The notes: generated from the sequence alone by a model not told the origin. A DNA stretch of 64,000 nucleotides from Moringa oleifera (GCA_021397835.1 JAJFZO010000707.1:137501-201500); one strand, 5' to 3'; shown: positions 10,748 through 22,900, numbered from the stretch's first letter. Numbers and translations are program-made.

Positions 10748-10785
<38 letters not shown>

Positions 10786-11053
10786 TCCTAGAGCTCTTTG
10801 TTGATTCTATGGGTAGTGGTGCATGGCCGTTTTTAGTTGGTGAAGCAATCTGTCTAGTTACTTCCATTAACGAACGAGACCTTAGCCTACTAACTAGCTA
10901 CATGGAGGTGACCCTTTACGGCTGGCTTCTTAGCGGCACTATGGCCGCTTAGGCCAAGGAAGTTTGAGGCAATAACAGGTCCATGATGCCCTTAGATGTT
11001 CTGGGCTGCACGCGCGTTACACTGATGTATTCAACGAGTCTATAGCCTTGGCG

Positions 11054-11084
<31 letters not shown>

Positions 11085-11165
11085 CTGATGGGGATAGATT
11101 ATTGCAATTATTGGTCTTTAATGAGGAATTCCTAGTAAGCGCGAGGTCATCAGCTCTGCGTTGAA
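10212..11165 (+). rRNA. 18S rRNA, degenerate, 3' of el1, with internal and 3' deletions
   Basis: 18S resumes at CCTACAATGGTGGTG right after el1. The 530-loop region is recognisable but altered (GCCAGTAGCTGCGGTAATTT near 10439-10458). About 400 nt of the middle of 18S are missing around 10570-10605. The 3' end is lost too: at about 11155-11166 the sequence passes from the 18S stretch CGAGGTCATCAGCT straight into the end of ITS1 (CGAAAAAGCATGCC), so the decoding site and the mature 3' end are absent. A definite pseudogene. The same 18S/ITS1 fusion occurs at 56240-56250. Confidence 0.9.
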
Positions 11166-11237
11166 CGAAAAAGCATGCCCTAGTCTCCCCGATCTCAGTT
11201 CGCAGCTAGCAGTCGTGTCGTCCCTAAATGATGTCTA
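11166..11237 (+). other. ITS1 remnant (3' end only)
   Basis: About 70 bp corresponding to the last third of ITS1 as seen at 43045-43118. The rest was deleted together with the 18S 3' end. Confidence 0.75.
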
Positions 11238-11397
11238 AAATGACTCTCGGCAATGGATATCTCAGCTCTCGCATCGATGAATAACATAGCGAAATGCAAT
11301 ACTTAGTGTGAATTGTAGAATCTCATGAACCATCAAGTCTTTGAAAGCAAGTTGCGCTCGAAGCCATCAGGTCGAGGGCACGTCTGCTTGGGTGTCA
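11238..11397 (+). rRNA. 5.8S rRNA, degenerate copy
   Basis: 160 nt starting AAATGACTCTCGGCAATGG and ending at GGGTGTCA, the normal plant length. The conserved core reads GAATTGTAGAATCT and so has substitutions in the diagnostic seed-plant motif. Boundaries are set by alignment to the other copies in the window. Confidence 0.9.
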
Positions 11398-11612
11398 AGC
11401 ACCATCGCCCTCGACCCCCTCTGTTCCCTTCAGGGAGGGGAGGGCCCATCGGGGGGTGGATGTTGGCCTCCCGTGCGCCTTCGGCTCGCGTTTGGCCTAA
11501 AAAGAGCCTCGAGCAACACCGCATCATGGCTTGGTGGTGATAGAGAAAGCCTCGTGCTCTCTCATGCACGTGTCACTCGCTTGTAGCTCACAGACCCAAC
11601 GATCGATCGAGA
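11398..11612 (+). other. ITS2
   Basis: Spacer of about 215 bp between 5.8S and 26S, with the GC-rich hairpin region CCTTCAGGGAGGGGAGGGCC. Length is near the fullest ITS2 in this window. Confidence 0.75.
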
Positions 11613-14073
11613 TGCCACCCCATGTCAGGTGGGACCATCCGCTGAGTTTAAGCATATCAATAAGTGGAGGAAAAGAAACTAACAAGGATTCCCCTAGTAA
11701 CGGTGAGCGAACCGGGAAAAGCCCAGCTTGAAAATCATGCGCCTTTGACCCCCCGAATTGTAGTTTAAAGAAGCTTCCTCAGCGACAGACCAAGGCTCAA
11801 GTCCCCTAGAAAGGGGCACCAAAGAGGGTGAGAACCTCGTCTCACCTGGACCCTGTCGCACCACGAGGCGCTGTCAATGAGTCAGGTTGTTTGGGAATGC
11901 AGCCCCAATAGGGCAGTAAATTTTTTCCAAGGCTAAATACGGGCGAGAGATCGATAGCGAACAAGAACTGCGAGGGAAAGGTGAAAAGGACTTTGAAAGA
12001 GAGTCAAAGGGTGCTTGAAATTATCGAGAGGGAAGCAGATGGAGGCCGACGATGCACCTCAGTCGGATGTGGAACGGCCATGAGCCGGTTCGTCTATCGA
12101 CTCAGGGTGAGGACCGACGCGGATCGTGATGGCGGCCTAAGCCCGAGCCTTTGATACGCTCGCGGAGACGTCATCGTTGAGATCGTGGCTGGCAGCGCAC
12201 GCCATCGCGACGATGCTTTGGCACTTGTGGGCTCCCAACGTCACCCAGCGGGCTCCCGATTCGACCTATCTTGAAACATGAACCAAGGAGTTTGACATGC
12301 GTGCAAGTCAACGGATGAGTAAACCCATAAGGCGTAAGGAAGCTGATTGGCGGGATCCCTCGTTGTTGCACCACCGATCGACCTCGATCTTTTGTGAAGG
12401 GTTTAAGTGCGAGCATACCTGTCAGGACCCGAAAGATGGTGATATATGCCTGAGCGGGGCAAAGCCAGAGGAAACTCTGATCGAGGCTTGTAGCAATACT
12501 GACGTGCAAATCATTCGTCTAACTTGGGTATAAGGACGAAAGACTAATCGAATCGTCTACTAGCTAGATCCCACCGAAGTTTCCCTCAGGATAGCTAGAG
12601 CTCAGATGCGAGTTCTATCAGGCAAAGCCAAGGATTAGAGGCATTGGGGGCGCAATGCCCTCGACCTATCCTCAAACTTTAAATAGGTAGTACGGGGCGG
12701 CTGCTTCGTTGAGTCATCCTACGAAATCTAGAGCTCCAAGTGGGCCATTTTTGGTAAGCAAAACTGGCGATGCGGGATGCACTAGAAGCTGGGTTACAGT
12801 GCCCAACTGTACGCTAACCTAGAACCCACAAAGGGTGTTGGTCGATTAAGACAGTAAGACGGTGGTCATGGAAGTCGAAATTCGCTAAGGAGTCTGTAAT
12901 AACTCACTTGCCGAATCAACTAGGCCCAAAAATGAACAGCGCTGAAGCGCGCGACCTATACCCAGTCGTTGGGGCAAGGGCCAAGCCCCAATGAGTAGGA
13001 GGCCGCAGTGGTCGCTGTAAAACCCGGGGCGCGAGCCCGGGCGGAGTGACCATCGGTGCAGATCTTGGTGGTAGTAGCAAATATTCAAATGAGAACTTTG
13101 AAGGCAGAGGAAGGGAAAGGTTCCATGTAAACAGCACTTGCACATGGGTTAGTCGATCCTAAGAGACGGGGGAAGCCCGTCGGATAGTGCCTCGGTGTGA
13201 GCTTTAAAAGAGGATCCTGTTAAAATTTCAAAACTAGGATGTGGCGACTAACGGTAATGTTAAGGAGTCCGTAGACATTGGCGAGGGCCTTGAAAAGAGT
13301 TATCCTTTCTGTTTAACAGCTTCCCAACCCTAGAAACAACTCAACCAGAGGTAAGGTCCAGCAACTGAAGAGCACCGCACGTCGCGTGGAGTTCGATGCG
13401 CCTCCAACAGCCCTTAAACATCCGAAGGACCCGAGTGCCTCCCACGCTCAGTCATACTCATAACCGCATCAGGTCTCCAAGGTGAATAGCCTCTGGTCGA
13501 TGGAACAATGTAGATAAGGGAATTCAGCAAAATAGATCAGTAACCTTGGGAAAAGGATTGGCTCTGAGGGCTGGGCATGGGAGTCCCAGTCCCAAACTCG
13601 TCGGCTGTCAGTGGACTGCTTGAGCTATTCCGATGGTGAGAGCAGGTCGTCGCGTGTCAGCTGAGGGATGGACTGGGAATGATTTCTTTGGGGGCTCCCC
13701 CAAGCGTCAAACAGCCAACTCAGAATTGGTGTGGACAGAGGGAATCTGATTGTTTAATTAAAACAAAGCATTGCAATGGTCCCTGCGGATGCTCACGCAA
13801 TGTGATTTCTGCCCAGTGCTCTAAATGTTAAAGTGAAGAAATTCAACCAAGCGCGGGTAAACAGAAGACATTGTCAGGTGGGGAGTTTGGCTGGGGCTGC
13901 ATATCTGTTAAAAGATAATGCAGGTTTCCTAAGATGAGCTCAACGAGAATAGAAATCTCGTGTGGAATAAAAGGTTAAAAGCTCGTTTGATTTTGATTTC
14001 TAGAACGAATACAAACCGTGAAAGCGTTGCCTATTGATCATTTAGACCTTCAGAATTTGAAGCTAGAGGTGTT

Positions 14074-14104
<31 letters not shown>

Positions 14105-14601
14105 AGCAGCTAAGCGTTCATAGCGATGTTACTTTCTGATCCTTCGATGTCGGCTTTTCCTATCATTGTGAAGTAGAATTCACCTAGTGTTGGTTTGTTC
14201 ACCCATCAATAGGGTACGTGAGCTGGGTTTAGAGCATTATGAGACAGGTTAGTTTTACCCTACTGATGCTCGCGTCGCAGTAGTAAGTCAACCTAGTACG
14301 AGACATCACGCTTGGTCGAAAAGCCAGTGACGCGAAGCTACCATGCACTGGATTATGACTAAACAACTTTAAGTTAGAATCTGGGCTAGAAGTGATGCCT
14401 CCCGACCCTTAAAGGCATGTGTCGTTTGCCAAGCTCGCGCGACAGAGGAGCCTCACTCGCTGCCTTGAAGTGCGATTCCTACCGAACGACCGGTAGAATC
14501 ATTTGCAGACAACTTAAATACGCGATGGGGTATTGTAAGTGGCAGAGTGGCCTTGCTTCCATGATCTACAGAGATTCAACCCTTTATCACTTCGATTCGT
14601 C
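11613..14601 (+). rRNA. 26S rRNA, degenerate, with shared deletions
   Basis: It begins about 20 bases before GAGTTTAAGCATATCAATAA and ends near CTTCGATTCGT, the usual plant 26S limits, but is about 2.99 kb where about 3.4 kb is normal. Visible lesions: about 350 nt missing at 13858-13870 (GGGTAAAC joined to AGACATTGTC), the sarcin-ricin loop destroyed at 14294-14312 (AGTACGAGACATCACGC), and about 40 nt missing at 14396-14402. All three lesions recur in the copy at 56703-59689, so the two copies descend from one already damaged unit. Confidence 0.92.
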
Positions 14602-14832
14602 CCTCCCCCCCTCCCGAACCCTCACAACAATTGTCCCATTCTTTTCGGCAATCGATGCCTCGAGGTCTGAAATCGTCCCTCAAGATAATGACCTGGAAAA
14701 AGAAGTAAGTCCTTTGGGCTTGTAGAGAATGAGAAACACAAGGCAAAACACTTGGAAACATATTAGGAAGCATTAGGGAACCAAGTGTTACTCTAATAAA
14801 AAATATATATATCTAACAGAAACTTGTCCCTC
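14602..14832 (+). other. 26S 3' flank (3' ETS / start of IGS)
   Basis: Pyrimidine-rich CCCTCCCCCCCTCCCG, then a moderately A-rich segment ending in AAAAAATATATATATCTAAC, then CTTGTCCCTCGATG leading into the subrepeats. The same flank follows 26S at 19696, 33767 and 59690, and in shortened form at 49739. It probably holds Pol I 3' processing or termination sequence, but I see no motif I can name. Confidence 0.6.
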
Positions 14833-15360
14833 GATGCTGTCCCTCGGTAAAGTACTACCCAGTGAGCGAGTAAGGGGAGTCGCGTCACACGGACATTGGG
14901 CATAGGAAGCTTGCCTCGGCAGCCCCAGTAGGCATGGCATGGGCTGCTTGCCCAGCATGCGACAGTGGTGGGCGCACCAGCCAGGTCATTGGCGCCCATC
15001 ACTTGCTATCCCCCTCGTCCCTGACCCCCGACATGGTTCCCAGTGAGGGAGCCAGGGGACTCGCATCGCACGGACCCTAGGCATGGGAGGCACGCCTTGG
15101 CAGCCCCCAGCAGGCATGGCATGGGCTGCTTGCCCATTGTGCGGCAGCAGTGGTCGCACCAGCCAGGCCACGGGCGCCCATCTCGAGCCAGCCCCAACGT
15201 CCCTGCCCCTCGACATGGTGCTCAGTGAGCGAGCCAGGGGAGCCGCGTCACACGAACCTTGTGCACAGGAGGCATGCCTTGGTAGCCCCCAGTAGGCATG
15301 GCATGGGCTGCTTGTCCAGCGTGTGGCAGCGGTGGGCGCGCTAGCCAGGCCACGAGCATG
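14833..15360 (+). repeat. IGS subrepeat array A2, about 3 monomers
   Basis: Three tandem monomers of the 182-bp family. It ends where CACGAGCATGCGAGCATGC leads into unique spacer. It matches 59936-60465 closely in monomer number and sequence. Confidence 0.85.
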
Positions 15361-16510
15361 CGAGCATGCTTTGACGCTCGGCACGTGCTGTGGGCATTGA
15401 TTTCATGGGCAAGTTGGGCTTGGCCGTGTCCCCTAGCTGTGATGGACCCTGAGGGCAGCCAAGGGGTCACCGGAGGTGAACTGCACAGGTCAGCCAGCAT
15501 GCATCCTAGGCCAGGCAGAGGCACAGCTGCCGTAGCTTGCTGGCTGCAATGCCCACTTGAAAAATTGGTGTGAATTGACAATCTTTTCATCACGAAATTT
15601 GTCCCAAAATGACTCAAATAAATCGTGTAATTCATGAGGAGTCTACCCCTGAAGTTTGGGATCATTTCAACTCACGGGCTATTTTTGATGATTTTTTCAA
15701 TTTTTGGCTATAGAAAATTCATTAAAAACAATTTGGTTCCCATAAAATTTTGAAATTTTTTCTAGTGGTAGATATGATTATTCTTCATTTACATGCAAAT
15801 TTCAACTCAAAATTCTAGGTAAATAATTTTTTAGAGCCATTATGACGGCTCAGACATATTGATGTTTCCTCCTATCGGGAGTGAAATTTCATTTAAGATT
15901 CTTTAGGGGGGAGGTGGTCACCTACTTTGCTAGGTACCAATGGGCCATGCGTGCTACCCCCCAGCCCATCCCACATGGGCAGGCGCTGGGCTTGGGGAAC
16001 CTAGTGCGCATGGTATGAGCAGGGCGGCTTGCTGCCTTGCCCATCCAGCCGGTGGTGAGTGGCTGTGGCGGCCACCACCACTGGCAGGCAGGCGACCGGC
16101 GATGTCAATCGAAGAGTGTAGGATGCTCGATCAGTAGCCAATGAAGTGGGGAAAATGTGGGAAATGAAATCTGCTAAACTGTGGGCAACAAAACAAAAAA
16201 ATTTGTGGGATAGTAAGTTAGGATGTGGCTAGGCAAGCTCAATGGTGTGGGCGGTGAAGCTAACGATGATAAATGCTACGCAAGGGCCAAATCACTGAGG
16301 GGATTTCGAGAATGCGGAGTGCTTTGTCGCAGGCCCTCGAGGTGACAGACGTGGGCTTAGATCCAGATGGTAATGCTGGCCTAGGCAGACTCGTTGTGCA
16401 ATGCGATCAACGACACGATAGTTGGCCGTTAGCATTAAGCGAGCCACATGGCCAGCCGGGGCACCGCGTGACACCCCTGCTGCCAAGGCCTCATCAGTGG
16501 AAAAAATGTG
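15361..16510 (+). other. Unique IGS: AT-rich block, candidate Pol I start and partial 5' ETS
   Basis: No coding signal. GC-rich sequence to about 15560, an AT-rich block about 15570-15900, the candidate transcription start at 15902, then the proximal 5' ETS. It aligns along its whole length with 25363-26520 and 60466-61599. At 16511 it is cut and joined to the 3' part of 18S, so roughly 600 bp of ETS and most of 18S are absent. Confidence 0.72.
15902..15911 (+). promoter_or_regulatory. Candidate RNA polymerase I transcription start, copy 1
   Basis: TTTAGGGGGG directly after an AT-rich region and before a GC-rich ETS. Plant Pol I starts usually read TATA(T)A/G followed by a G run; this resembles that but lacks a clean TATATA. 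It is conserved in all three spacer copies (also 25934 and 60990), which is the main support. Confidence 0.4.
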
Positions 16511-16866
16511 GGAAGTTTGAGGCACGCGCACTACACTGATGTATTCAACAAGTTTATAACCTTGACTGAAAGGTCCGAGTAATCTTTGAAATTTCATCGT
16601 GATGGTAATATATCATTGCAATTGTTTTCTTCAATGAGGAATTCCTAGTAAGTGCGAGTCATCAGCTCACATTGACTATGTCCCTGCCCTTTGTACACAC
16701 TGCCTGTCACTCCTATCGATTGAATGGTCCGGTGAAGTGCTCGGATCGCAACGACATGAACGGTTCACTACTCGCGACGTCGCGAAAAGTCCACTGAACC
16801 TTATAATTTAGAGGAAGGAGAAGACGTAACAAGGTTTTCGTAGGCGAACCTGCGGAAGGATCATTG
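16511..16866 (+). rRNA. 18S rRNA 3' fragment, degenerate
   Basis: It begins GGAAGTTTGAGGCA, skips about 40 nt, then runs from CGCGCACTACACTGATG to the mature 3' end GGAAGGATCATTG. The universal decoding-site string GTACACACCGCCCGTC reads GTACACACTGCCTGTC. The same truncated form is at 61600-61957. Confidence 0.88.
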
Positions 16867-17114
16867 GCTAAAATTCGCTTAGCGAAACGACCTGCGAACA
16901 CATTGTAAACACACCGGTGGGTCGATGGGCTCTCAAGCCCTTTGTCCTGCCTCGCATTACAAGGGTGCGCGGGCTCGTGCCCAAGCCCCTCGTCATGCGC
17001 AACAACAAAACCCATAGCATGGGATGCACTAAGGAACTCGAATGAAAAAGCACACCTCAGTCGCCCCAATCTCAGGGCGCGACTGACGATCGTGTCGTCC
17101 CTAAACGATCTCAA
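16867..17114 (+). other. ITS1
   Basis: About 248 bp between the 18S 3' end and 5.8S, with the segment GAACACATTGTAAACACACC and GCAACAACAAAACCCA found in the other ITS1 copies. Confidence 0.78.
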
Positions 17115-17274
17115 AAATGACTCTCGGCAACAGATATCTCAGCTCTCGCATCGATGAAGAATGTAACAAAATGCGATACTTGGTGTGAATTACAAAATCC
17201 AGTGAACCATCGAGTCTTTGAACACAAGTTGCCCTCGGAGCCATCAGGCCAAGGGCACGTCTGCTTGAGTGTCA
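17115..17274 (+). rRNA. 5.8S rRNA, degenerate copy
   Basis: 160 nt, AAATGACTCTCGGCAACAG to GAGTGTCA. The core motif reads GAATTACAAAATCC. Substitutions are mainly C-to-T and G-to-A. Confidence 0.9.
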
Positions 17275-17432
17275 AGCACCATCGCAGGGCAGATGTTGGC
17301 CTCCCGTGCCCCTTCAGCTCACGGTTGGCCTAAAAAAGATCCTCGAGTGACGTCGCATCATGGCCTCGTATTTCCTCATGCGCATGTCGCTCGCTCGCGG
17401 CTCACGGACCTAATGATCGATCGATCGAGATG
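17275..17432 (+). other. ITS2, shortened
   Basis: About 158 bp, shorter than the 215 bp at 11398 because part of the central hairpin region and of the stretch before GATCGATCGATCGAG is missing. Confidence 0.7.
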
Positions 17433-17758
17433 AAGTCCCAGGTCAGGCGAGACTACCCGCTGAGTTTAAGCATATTAATAAGCGAAGGAAAAGAAACTAA
17501 CAAGGATTCCCCTAGTAACGACGAGCGAACCGGGAAAAGCCCAACTTGAAAATCGTGCGCCCTTGGTGCCCGAATTATAGTCTAGAGAAACATCCTCAGC
17601 AATGAACTGGGGCCCAAGTCCCCTGCAAAGAGGCACCAGAGAGGGTGAGAGCCCCGTCTCGCTCGGACCCTATTGCACCACGAGGCGCTGTCGATGAGTC
17701 GGGTTGTTTGGGCGAGAGACTGATAACGAACAAGTACCGTGAGGGAAAAATGAAACGA

Positions 17759-17795
<37 letters not shown>

Positions 17796-19695
17796 AGGAG
17801 GGAAATGGATGGGGTCCAGCGATGCACCTCGGTCGGATGTGGAACGACCACAAGCCGGTTTGTCGATCGACTCAGGGTGTGGACCGATGCAAATCGTGAT
17901 GACTGCCCAAGCTCGAGCCTTTGATACGCTCGCAGAGATGTCGTCGTCAAGATCGTGGCTGGCAGCAAGTGCCATCGCGGTGGTGCTTCAGCACCTACGC
18001 GCCTCTAGTGTCGGTCAGTAGGCTCCCCATTCGAACCGTCTTGAAACACAGACCAAGAAGCCTGACATGCGTGTGAGTCAACGAGTGAGTAAACCCATAA
18101 GGCACAAGGAAGCTGATTGGCGGGATCCCTCATGGGTGCACCACCGACCGAACTCGATCTTTTGAGAAAGGTTCAAGTGCGACCATGCCTATCGGGACCC
18201 GAAAGATGGTGAACTATGCCTAAGCAGGGCAAAGCCAGAGGAAACTCTAGTGGAGGCCCGTAGCAATACTGACGTGCAAATCATTCGTCTGACTTAGGTA
18301 TAGGGGAGAAAGACTAATCGAACCGTCTAGTAGCTGGTTCCCTCCAAAGTTTCCCTCAGGATAGCTAGAGCTCATATGCGAGTTCTATCGGGTAGAGCCA
18401 ATGATTAGAGGTATCAAGGGCGCAATACCCTCAACCTATTCTCAAACTTTAAATAAGTAGTACGGGGCGGCTGCTTCGTTGAGCCATCCCACGGAATCGA
18501 GAGCTCCAAGTGGGCCATTTTTGGTAAGCAAAACTAGCGATGCGGATGAACCAGAAGTTGGTTATGGTGCCCAACTACGCATTAACCTAGAACCCATAAA
18601 GGGTGTTGGTCGATTAAGACTCCAGGACGATGGCCATGGATGTTGAAATCTTCTAAAGAATATGTAATAACTCACCTGCCCAATCAACTAGCCTCGAAAA
18701 TGGATGGTGCTGAAGTGCGCGACCTATACTCGGCCTTTTGGGCAAGGGCCAAGCCCCAATGAGTAGGAGGGGGCGGTGGTCGACGTAAAACCAGGGGCAT
18801 GAGCTCGGGTGGAGCGACCATTGGTGTAGATTTTGGTGGTTGTAGCAAATATTCAAATAAGAACTTTGAAGGTCGAATAAAGGAAAGGTTCCAAGTGAAC
18901 GGCACTTGCACATGGGTTAGTTGATCCTAAGAGACGGGGGAAGCTCATCGGATAGTGTCTCGACGCGAGCTTCGAAAGAGGATCCGGTTAAAATTTTGGA
19001 ACCGGGACATGGCGGCTGATGGTAACGTTAAAGAGCCCGTAGACGTCGACGGGGGCCCCAAAAAGAGTTATCTTTTCTATTTAATAGTCTGCCCACCCTG
19101 GAAACAGCTCAGCCGGGGGTAGGGTCTAGTGGCTGGAAGAGCACCGCATGTCTCGTGGTGTCCAAAGCGCCCCCGGCGGCCCTTGAAAATTCGGAGGACC
19201 GAGTGATAGAATTCACCAAGTGTTGGATTGTTCACCCACCAGAGGGAACGTGAGCTGGGTTCAGATCGTCATGAGACAAGTTAGTTTTACCCTATCGATG
19301 CTCGCGTCACGATAGTAATTCAACCTAGTATGAGAGGAACCGTTGATTCGCATAATTGGTCATCGTACTTGGTTGAAAAGCCAGTGGCGCGAAGCTACTG
19401 TGCACTAGATTATGACTAAATGCCTCTAAGTCAGAATCCAGGCTAGAAGCGATGCATGCCCCCATCACCCGATTACCGACCTGCAGTAGGTGCCTCTCAG
19501 CCCCCAAAGGCACATGTCGTTGGCCAAGCCCGCGCGGCAAAAGAGCCTCGCGGGCTGCCTTGAAGTGTGATTCCCAATGAGCGACGGGTAAAATCATTTG
19601 CTGATGACATAAATATGCGACAGGGTATTGTAAGTGGCAGAGTAGCCTTGCTGCCATGATCCACTCAGATTCAACCCTTTGTGGCTTTGATTCGT
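17433..19695 (+). rRNA. 26S rRNA, degenerate, about 1 kb deleted
   Basis: It starts before GAGTTTAAGCATATTAATAA. About 55 nt are missing near 17712. At 19205-19215 the sequence jumps from GGACCGAGTG to GAATTCACCAAGTGTTGG, removing about 1 kb that includes much of the peptidyl-transferase domain. The sarcin-ricin loop survives with one change (AGTATGAGAGGAACC, 19328-19342). It ends near TTGATTCGT at 19695. Not functional. Confidence 0.9.
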
Positions 19696-19934
19696 CCCTT
19701 CCCCCCCCTCCCGAACCACCACAATAATTGTCCCCCTCTTTTTGATAATCAATGCCCCGAGGTCTGAAATATCCCTCAAGATAATGACCTGGAAAAAGAA
19801 GCAAGTCCTTTGGGCTTGCAGAGAATGAGAAACATAAGGGAAAAACACTTGGAAACATATCCAGAAGCATTGGGGAACCAAGTGTTACTCTAATAAAAAA
19901 TATATATATCTAACAGAAACTTGTCCCTCGATGC
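19696..19934 (+). other. 26S 3' flank / start of IGS
   Basis: Same order as 14602-14832: C-rich run, A-rich segment, AAAAAATATATATATCTAAC, then CTTGTCCCTCGATGCTG before the subrepeats. No gene seen. Confidence 0.6.
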
Positions 19935-22900
19935 TGTCCCTTGGTAAAGTACTGCCCAATGAGCGAGCCAGGGAGCAGCATCACATGGACAGTGGGCAAG
20001 GAAGGTATGCCTCGACAGCCCCCAGCAGGCACGGCATGGGCCAAGTGCCTAACGTGCGGCAGCGGAGGGCGCGTTAGCCACGCCACGGGCACCCATCGCG
20101 AGGCAATCCCCTCGTCCGTGCCCCTCGACATGGTGCCCAGTGAGCAAGCCAGGGAAGCCACGTTGCATGGACCCTGGGCATAGGAGGCATGCCTCGGCAG
20201 CCCCCAACGGGCATGGCATGGGCTGCTTGCCCAGCGTGCGGCAGCGGTGGGCGCGCCAGCAAGTCCATTGGTGCCCATCGCTTTAGAGCCCCCCCGTCCC
20301 TGACCCTCGACATGGTGCCCAGGAAGCGTGCCAGGGGACCCGCATTGCACGGACACTGGGCATGGCATGCATGCCTAGGCAGCCACCAGCAGGCATGGCA
20401 TGGGCTTGCCCAGTGTGCGGCAGCGGTGGACGTGTCAGCCAGGCCACCGGCGCCCATCGCGAGCCCGACCCTTCGTCCCTGCCCCTCAACATAGTGCCCA
20501 GCGAGCTAACCTGGGGAGCTGCTTTGCAGGGACCCCGAGCTCAGGAGGCATTCCTCGACAGCCCCTAGCTGAAACGGCATGGGCTACTTACCCAGCGTGA
20601 GACAGCAGTGGAGCGCCAGCCAGGCCACAGGCGCCCATCATGAGCCAGCCCCTCAAGATAGTGCCCATCGAGCGAGCCAGGGGAGCTGTGTTGCACTCAC
20701 CCTGGGCACAGGAGGCATGCCTCGGCCGCCCCCAGCAGGCACGGTATGGGTTGCTTGCCCAGCGTGCTAGATCAGTGGAAGCGCCAGCCAGGCCATGAGC
20801 ACCCAACGTGAGCTAGCCCCTCGATATAGTGCCCAGTGAGTGAGATAGGGGAGCTGCATTGCATGGATCTGGGACATGGGAGGCATGCCTCGGAAGTCCC
20901 CAACAGGCACGGCATGGGCTGCTTGCTCAGCTTGCAAAAGCGGTGTGCGCCCCAGCAATGCCACGGGAGCCTAAAACGAGCTCGCCCCTCAACATAATGC
21001 CAAGTGATCGAACCAGGGGAGCCTTGAGGCACAGACCCTGGGCATGGGAGGCACGCCTTGGCAGCCCCTAGCAGGAATGACATGGACTGCTTGCCCAGCG
21101 CACGACAGCGGTAGGTGCGTCAGCCAGGCCACGAGCGCCCATCACGAGCGAGCCCCCTCGTCCCCGTCCCTCGATGTAGTACCCAGCGAGGGAGCTAGGG
21201 GAGCCGCATCGCTCGAACCATGGGCACAGGAGGCATGCCTCGGCAGCACCTAGTAGGCACGGCATGGGTGCTTGCCCAGTGTACGGCAGCGGTAGGCGAG
21301 CCAGCCAGGCAATGGGCGCCCATCGGGAGCCAGCCCCCTCTTCCTTGCCCCTAGACTTACTGCCCAGCTAGCGAGCCAGGGGAGCCACATCACACGAACC
21401 CTGGGCACTGGAGGCATGCCTTAGCAGCTCCCAGCAGGCACGGCATGGGCTGCTTGCCCAGTATGCAGCAGCGGTGGGTGCGCCAGCCAGGCCACTGGCG
21501 CTAATCGCGAGCCAGCCCATCGACATAGTGCCCAACGAGCGAGTCAGGGGTGCCGCATCACACGGACCTTGCACACTTGAGGGATGCCTTAGCTGCCCCC
21601 AGCAGGCGTGGCATGGGCTACTTGCCAAGCTTGCGGCAGCGGTGGTCGCGCCAACCTGGCCGCGGGTGCCCATGTCGAGCCTGCCCCCTCGTGCCTGCCC
21701 CTCGACATAGTGCCTAACGAGGGAGACAAGGGAGCCACGTCACATGGACCCTGGGCATGGGAGGCATGCCTTGCCAGCCCCTAGCAGGCACGGCATGGGC
21801 TGCTTGCCCAGCATGCAGCAGCGTTGGGTGTGCCAGCCAGGCCACAGGCGCCCATCAAAAGCTAGCCCCTTGACATAGTGCCCAACGAGCGAGCCAGGGG
21901 AGCCGCGTCGCACGGACCCTAAACACAGGAGGCATGCCTCAGCATCCCACAGCGGGCACGGCATGGGCTGCTTGCCCAGTGTGAGGCAGTGGTGGGCGCG
22001 CCAACTAAGCCATGGGAGCCCATTGCGAGCCAGCCCCCTCGTCCCGCAACCTCGACGTAGTGCCCAGCGAGCGAGCCAGGGGAACCGTGTCTCACAAAAC
22101 TTGGGCGCGGTCCCCAGCAGGCACGGCATCAGCCCAAGTGCCCAGCGTGCAACAGTGGTGGGTGCGCTAGCCAGGCCAGTGGCGCCTATCACGATCTAGC
22201 CCCCTCGTCCCTATCCCTCGACGTAGTGCCCAGCGAGCGAGCTTGGGGAGCCGCATGACACGGACCATGGGGATAGGCGGCACGCCACGGAAACCCCCAG
22301 CAGGCATGGAATGGGCTACTTGCCCAAAGTGCGGCAGCGGTGGGCGTGCCTGCCATGCCGCAGGCGCCCATCACGAGCCATTCCCCTCGTCCCTACCCAT
22401 CGATATAGTGCCCAATGAGCAAGCCCAGGTAGTCGCGTCGCATGGACCATGGCCACAAGTGGATTGCCTCGGTAGCCCCCAGCAGGCACTGCATGGGCTG
22501 CTTGGCCAGCATGCGGCAGCGGTGGGTGCGCCAGCTAGGCCACGAACGCCCATCGCGAGCCAGCACATTAACATAGTGCCCAGCGAGCAAGCCAGGAGTG
22601 CCCCATCACATGGACCCTGCACATTGGGGGCATGCCTCGGCAGCGCCCAGCAGGCACGACATGGGTGTTTGCCCAATGTACGGCAGCGGTGGGTGTGGCA
22701 GCCAGGCAATGGGCGCCCATTGGGAGCCAGCCCCCTCTTCCTTGCCCCTCGACTTACTGCCCAGCGAGCGAGCCAGGGGAGCTGCGTCCCATGGACCCTG
22801 GGCATTGGAGGCATGCCTCAGCAGCCCCCAGCAGGCACGGCATGGGCTTCTTGCCCAGCGTGCGGCAGCGGTGGGCATGCCAGCGAGGCCACTAGCGCCC

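Noticed and set aside
14986..15384. Minus-strand frames in the short IGS arrays that look like Cys/Trp-rich proteins
   Set aside because: The same peptide-like strings occur wherever the monomer occurs, so they are translations of the repeat and not genes.
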